Assembly: GCA_002319885.1 (NCBI GenBank)
Contig: DCFT01000079.1
Span: forward strand, 1-64,000
Source of the DNA: Bacteroidales bacterium UBA1797
Lineage (GTDB): Bacteria > Bacteroidota > Bacteroidia > Bacteroidales > VadinHA17
DNA: 64,000 bases
Direction: 5' to 3'
Below are positions 61,020-64,000 of this stretch, piece by piece. A model generated the notes under the pieces. The model saw nothing but the letters and a program-made list of their open reading frames with translations. It was not told where the DNA came from and searched no databases. Position 1 is the stretch's first letter, and each line of letters starts with the position of its first letter. The position numbers were made by a program, and so were the translations under genes.

Positions 61020-61112
61020 TTACAGTATATCAAACTCCTTCATTGTGATCACACATTCTACATTCATGCGGGGGTCTTGACCATATTTCCAGGATTCTTT
61101 AAGGTACAACAT
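61020..61112 (-). CDS. Possible 30-residue peptide or gene remnant upstream of xylB
   Basis: ATG at 61110-61112, TAA at 61020-61022. The translation (MLYLKESWKYGQDPRM, then NVECVITMKEFDIL) has a composition typical of folded protein, with Trp, Tyr, Cys and balanced charge. The frame also stays open upstream for about 31 codons. It could be the C-terminal tail of a lost gene or a true small protein; no family was recognised. Confidence 0.3.
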   Translation of the reverse strand: MLYLKESWKYGQDPRMNVECVITMKEFDIL

Positions 61113-61210
61113 ATTAATTCTTATAGATTTCCTGATGCTGATTTTTATCTGGACTAAGAAATTAGTAAATTTATGGCCTGTAAAAATGTCAATTAATACA
61201 CACACTTATT

Positions 61211-62734
61211 ATGAAATCAATATTTCTTCTCATGCTTAGTAGTCTATTAAATATCGCATCAGCACAGAATACCCCTGTAGGAATATTTAATGGTAATTCA
61301 GATATAGGCAATCCTAAAAAAGCTGGTTCCTCAGTCTACAATAAGGCTGATCAGAGCTATGTATTAAAAGGAGCCGGATATAACATCTGGTTTGACAGAG
61401 ATGAATTTCATTATCTCTTCAATAAGATAAAAGGAGATTTTATCCTTACAGCGAACTTCGAATTTATTGGAAAAGGGAAAAACCCTCACCGGAAAACAGG
61501 ATGGATGGTCAGAGAGACAACAGATGCAAAATCATCGCACATTTCTGCTACTCTTCATGGCAGCGGATTAACTGTTCTTCAATGGCGGGTTTCAGAAGGA
61601 GCTGACATGAGAGATCCTCAGGATGAGATATTTGCGAAGGACTCATCGTTTAATGTTATTCAGATTGAAAGAGCCGGGAAGAACATAATTATGAGAGCGG
61701 CACATAGCGGCAAGCCACTTGAGATAATTGGTTCACATGAAATGGGAAATATGCCGGACGAGGTATTGGTAGGTCCGTTCATCTGTTCCCATGATTCAGA
61801 TATAGTAGAAGCCGTAAAAGTATGGAATGTAAGAATTGACCAACCAGTTTCCGATGATTATGATCCTTATAAATCCCCGCCTCTTGGCTGCAGAATGGAG
61901 ACCATGACAGTAGCAGATGGCAAAAGGAAAGTAATTTATGAAAAACCAGGCAGGTTTGAAGCACCCAACTGGATGCCTGATGGGAAAAAACTACTCTTTA
62001 ATATGGACGGTTTGTTGTATAAAATTCCTGTCGCAGGCGGTATACCGGAAAAACTTAATACTGATTTTGCTAAAAGCATCAATAATGACCATGGAATCTC
62101 GTTCAATGGTAAACTGCTGGCGATAAGCAACTCCCGCCAGGGTTTCCCGGGTGGAGGTTCAACAGTTTATGTTCTTCCTCTTGAAGGTGGCATTCCAAAA
62201 TTGATAACCGAGAATACTCCATCTTACTTTCATGGATGGGCGCCAAATAACACGGAATTGGTTTATGTTGCTATGCGCGATGGAAAAACAGTATACAACA
62301 TTTACAGAAATTCTATTGAAGGGGGTAAAGAAGTGGCTTTGACTGACATTAAGCCTGGTCAGCATGTTGATGGCTGTGAATATTCACCCGACGGAAAGTA
62401 TATATATTATAATGGTCATTATTCAGGTACAATGCAAATCTGGCGCATAAAACCCGATGGAACAGGAAAGGAACAGCTGACATTCGACAATTACAACAAC
62501 TGGTTCCCGCATATCTCACCCGATGGTAAATGGATGGTAATCATATCATTTCCTGCAGATATCGACCCGAACAGTCATCCGTCTTATAAACGTTGTTTGT
62601 TAAGAATTTTGCCGGTTGATGGAGGAGAACCACGTGTATTAGCATATCTGTATGGCGGCCAGGGAACTATTAATGTTGCTTCATGGTCACCCGACAGCAA
62701 ACAGATCGCATTTGTGAGTAATTCGGGAAAATAG
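61211..62734 (+). CDS. Secreted beta-propeller protein (TolB/WD40-like PD40 repeats) with N-terminal lectin-like domain
   Basis: A 507-residue exported protein (signal about residues 1-18, ending ASAQ). Residues about 30-210 form a concanavalin-like beta-sandwich (GDFILTANFEF, KTGWMVRETTDAKSSH, HGSGLTVLQWR), as found in DUF1349-like domains. Residues about 225-507 are six PD40-type blades with recurrent SPDGK motifs (NWMPDGKKLLF, EYSPDGKYIYY, HISPDGKWMVI, SWSPDSKQIAF). Such proteins are common in Bacteroidota polysaccharide loci, perhaps binding glycans or acting as lyases, but the function is unproven. It converges with the GH116 gene 14 bases away. Confidence 0.75.
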   Translation: MKSIFLLMLSSLLNIASAQNTPVGIFNGNSDIGNPKKAGSSVYNKADQSYVLKGAGYNIWFDRDEFHYLFNKIKGDFILTANFEFIGKGKNPHRKTGWMVRETTDAKSSHISATLHGSGLTVLQWRVSEGADMRDPQDEIFAKDSSFNVIQIERAGKNIIMRAAHSGKPLEIIGSHEMGNMPDEVLVGPFICSHDSDIVEAVKVWNVRIDQPVSDDYDPYKSPPLGCRMETMTVADGKRKVIYEKPGRFEAPNWMPDGKKLLFNMDGLLYKIPVAGGIPEKLNTDFAKSINNDHGISFNGKLLAISNSRQGFPGGGSTVYVLPLEGGIPKLITENTPSYFHGWAPNNTELVYVAMRDGKTVYNIYRNSIEGGKEVALTDIKPGQHVDGCEYSPDGKYIYYNGHYSGTMQIWRIKPDGTGKEQLTFDNYNNWFPHISPDGKWMVIISFPADIDPNSHPSYKRCLLRILPVDGGEPRVLAYLYGGQGTINVASWSPDSKQIAFVSNSGK

Positions 62735-62748
62735 CTCCAAAGGGGGAA

Positions 62749-64000
62749 CTAACTAATTACATATTTCTTTACACTTATATCTCCATAGACGGTATTAAGG
62801 AATGGTTTGCCGTTTTTCATACCAACATTTCCAAAGCCGGTTTCTGTTGAGATAAAACTTGTAAAGTCATCTTTCCCTGCCTTAATAAACAGTTCCTGTG
62901 CTACTGCATCATATCTTATCCCGGTTAAACCCTGCAGCATACCATAGCTCGATAGGGCCCGGGCATACCAGTGCCCACATTCATATTCATCAAAAGGATT
63001 CCTTATTCTGCCGTCATATCTGTTACGACAGGCCCTCACAATCTCAAGGGCTTTTTCTGTCTCACCAATCATCATAAGGTGGGATGCAACCTGATATTCT
63101 ATACCTGTCCATACTTCATTACTATACACAAAAGGAAGTGAAAGCATCTCTCCTTTCGGCCATGTGCATAACAGAAGTCCTCCTTCTTTTCCAAGAGCAT
63201 AAGAAGGTCGTTGTGGATTTGAATGTTCTGTGAGATCGGGTCTGAAGTTGTATTTATGAACTGAATTAAGATGGCTGGCAAGCTTAACAGGGTCAACTAT
63301 ATTTTTTAAACCGCAGACCTCAGCAATCCATATCCCAAGAGCTCCGTCAGAAAGGCATCCTTTACCGTACTGGTATTTGGGTCCCTCTCTTTCCAGCAAT
63401 TCCTTTGCCTCTGGCGAATAGTCTGAATTCCATGCCCCTTTCGATGCCGCCACAGGATCGGGAGCATTCAGACCCTTCCACATAATTTTTTGCATAAAAT
63501 ACTCGCCGTCGAAGAGATCTGTTTCAAGTGACTTCCTTCCTTTTTCAAAAAGTGACTGATATTTTTTCACATCCTCACCCATGAATGCTCCCATCTCAGA
63601 AACAGCTTTTAATGCCCCGAGATAAAAACCTGTACACATACCATCGGGTCCCCAGAATTCTATGTCGTATGTATTATGATGGGGTTCTTCCAGTGTTCCT
63701 GTAGACCGGGGATCCCAGGTATGAATACAATAGTCAATGCTTTTCACCACCTGAGGATACATCTTTTTCATCCAGTTACTATCACCACTGATCCTCCACT
63801 CCCGGTAGATCTTCATTATTCCTCCAAGCTGTCCGTCAGAAGCTGCATAAAAGCTATTTGCAACAGGCCTGATAGGAAGGGCTGACCGGAAAGTCTGGTG
63901 ACCATCATTATCCTGACTGGCGAAAAACTCAGTCTCACGGAGTGTACGTTCAAGTTTAGGGAAAAGATGTGGAATAGCCTGGGCATAGTTCCATACATGG
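62749..64000 (-). CDS. GH116 family glycoside hydrolase, C-terminal part (cut by window end)
   Basis: The frame is open to the right edge, so the true start lies outside; an internal Met at 63816 is not the start because WNYAQAIPHLFPKLERTL and ASQDNDGHQTFRSALP precede it in frame. About 417 residues are visible. EEPHHNTYDIEFWGPDGMCTGFYLGAL and the C-terminal NPFDEYECGHWYARALSSYG block are typical of the GBA2-like/DUF608 GH116 catalytic barrel; the conserved Asp is in YDIEFWGPDG. GH116 enzymes cleave beta-glucosides or beta-xylosides, some N-acetylglucosaminides. Neighbours are a secreted beta-propeller and xylAB, so a xyloside role is conceivable. The N-terminal half, needed for the second catalytic residue, is missing. 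Confidence 0.85.
   Translation of the reverse strand, partial: HVWNYAQAIPHLFPKLERTLRETEFFASQDNDGHQTFRSALPIRPVANSFYAASDGQLGGIMKIYREWRISGDSNWMKKMYPQVVKSIDYCIHTWDPRSTGTLEEPHHNTYDIEFWGPDGMCTGFYLGALKAVSEMGAFMGEDVKKYQSLFEKGRKSLETDLFDGEYFMQKIMWKGLNAPDPVAASKGAWNSDYSPEAKELLEREGPKYQYGKGCLSDGALGIWIAEVCGLKNIVDPVKLASHLNSVHKYNFRPDLTEHSNPQRPSYALGKEGGLLLCTWPKGEMLSLPFVYSNEVWTGIEYQVASHLMMIGETEKALEIVRACRNRYDGRIRNPFDEYECGHWYARALSSYGMLQGLTGIRYDAVAQELFIKAGKDDFTSFISTETGFGNVGMKNGKPFLNTVYGDISVKKYVIS

Noticed and set aside
1..64000. Insertion sequences, integrases, CRISPR arrays, rRNA and complete tRNA genes
   Set aside because: No transposase or recombinase motifs, no regularly spaced direct repeats, and no complete cloverleaf or rRNA segments were seen.

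Overview
The window is AT-rich chromosomal DNA from a member of the Bacteroidota, most likely an environmental or gut Bacteroidales/Marinilabiliales-type organism. Evidence: a SusC/SusD pair beside a one-protein hybrid two-component system, many secreted or lipoprotein glycoside hydrolases, promoters of the TTTG-N19-TAnnTTTG type, a NUDIX-type AraR, and a serine palmitoyltransferase. The genus assignment is inference. No rRNA gene, intact tRNA, insertion sequence, integrase or CRISPR array was seen.

Layout. 1-6.4 kb: the start of a GH2 enzyme and housekeeping genes (MobA-like protein, a Tat-exported dienelactone hydrolase, a sulfatase-maturase-type radical SAM enzyme, an rRNA m5C methyltransferase, an amino-acid permease). 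6.5-33.9 kb: a hemicellulose locus. GH27 alpha-galactosidase reads rightward. Reading leftward are HTCS, SusC, SusD, a surface lipoprotein, a lipoprotein with YD-like repeats, GH31, GH130, a GPH-family transporter, cellobiose 2-epimerase, a sialate/acetyl esterase, aldose 1-epimerase, a Gfo/Idh/MocA oxidoreductase and GH3. The epimerase + GH130 + transporter core is the known route for intracellular mannobiose: epimerise to mannosyl-glucose, then phosphorolyse. GH27, the esterase, GH3 and GalM would trim galactose, acetyl and glucose, so acetylated galactoglucomannan is the best-fitting substrate; the PA14-containing GH31 adds a xyloglucan-like flavour. No endo-mannanase is in the window.

34.4-47.5 kb: an L-arabinose/arabinan locus, all leftward: Na+ symporter, araA, araR, araD, araB, GH51, GH127, a beta-helix lipoprotein and, unexpectedly, a chorismatase-like two-domain Rid-fold protein. 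47.9-52.9 kb: an acyltransferase with altered motifs, a patatin-like protein, and an NRAMP-related transporter with changed metal-site motifs paired with a soluble PRC-barrel/MgtE-N/CBS protein. 53.3-55.4 kb: serine palmitoyltransferase plus a short-chain dehydrogenase, a likely sphingolipid pair. 55.4-64 kb: a second DUF1680 enzyme, an OsmC protein, xylA and xylB, a secreted beta-propeller protein and a GH116 enzyme cut by the window end.

Sequence outside genes: at least nine intergenic palindromic repeats built from AAAG/CACAAAG-like words, one nested in a MITE-like 166-bp element; several good hairpin terminators; promoter candidates; and several short reading frames that may be small genes or remnants. 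The least ordinary items are the NRAMP-like/MgtE-N-CBS module (with a perfect Shine-Dalgarno and a short upstream frame), the chorismatase-like gene in a sugar operon, and the repeat family.
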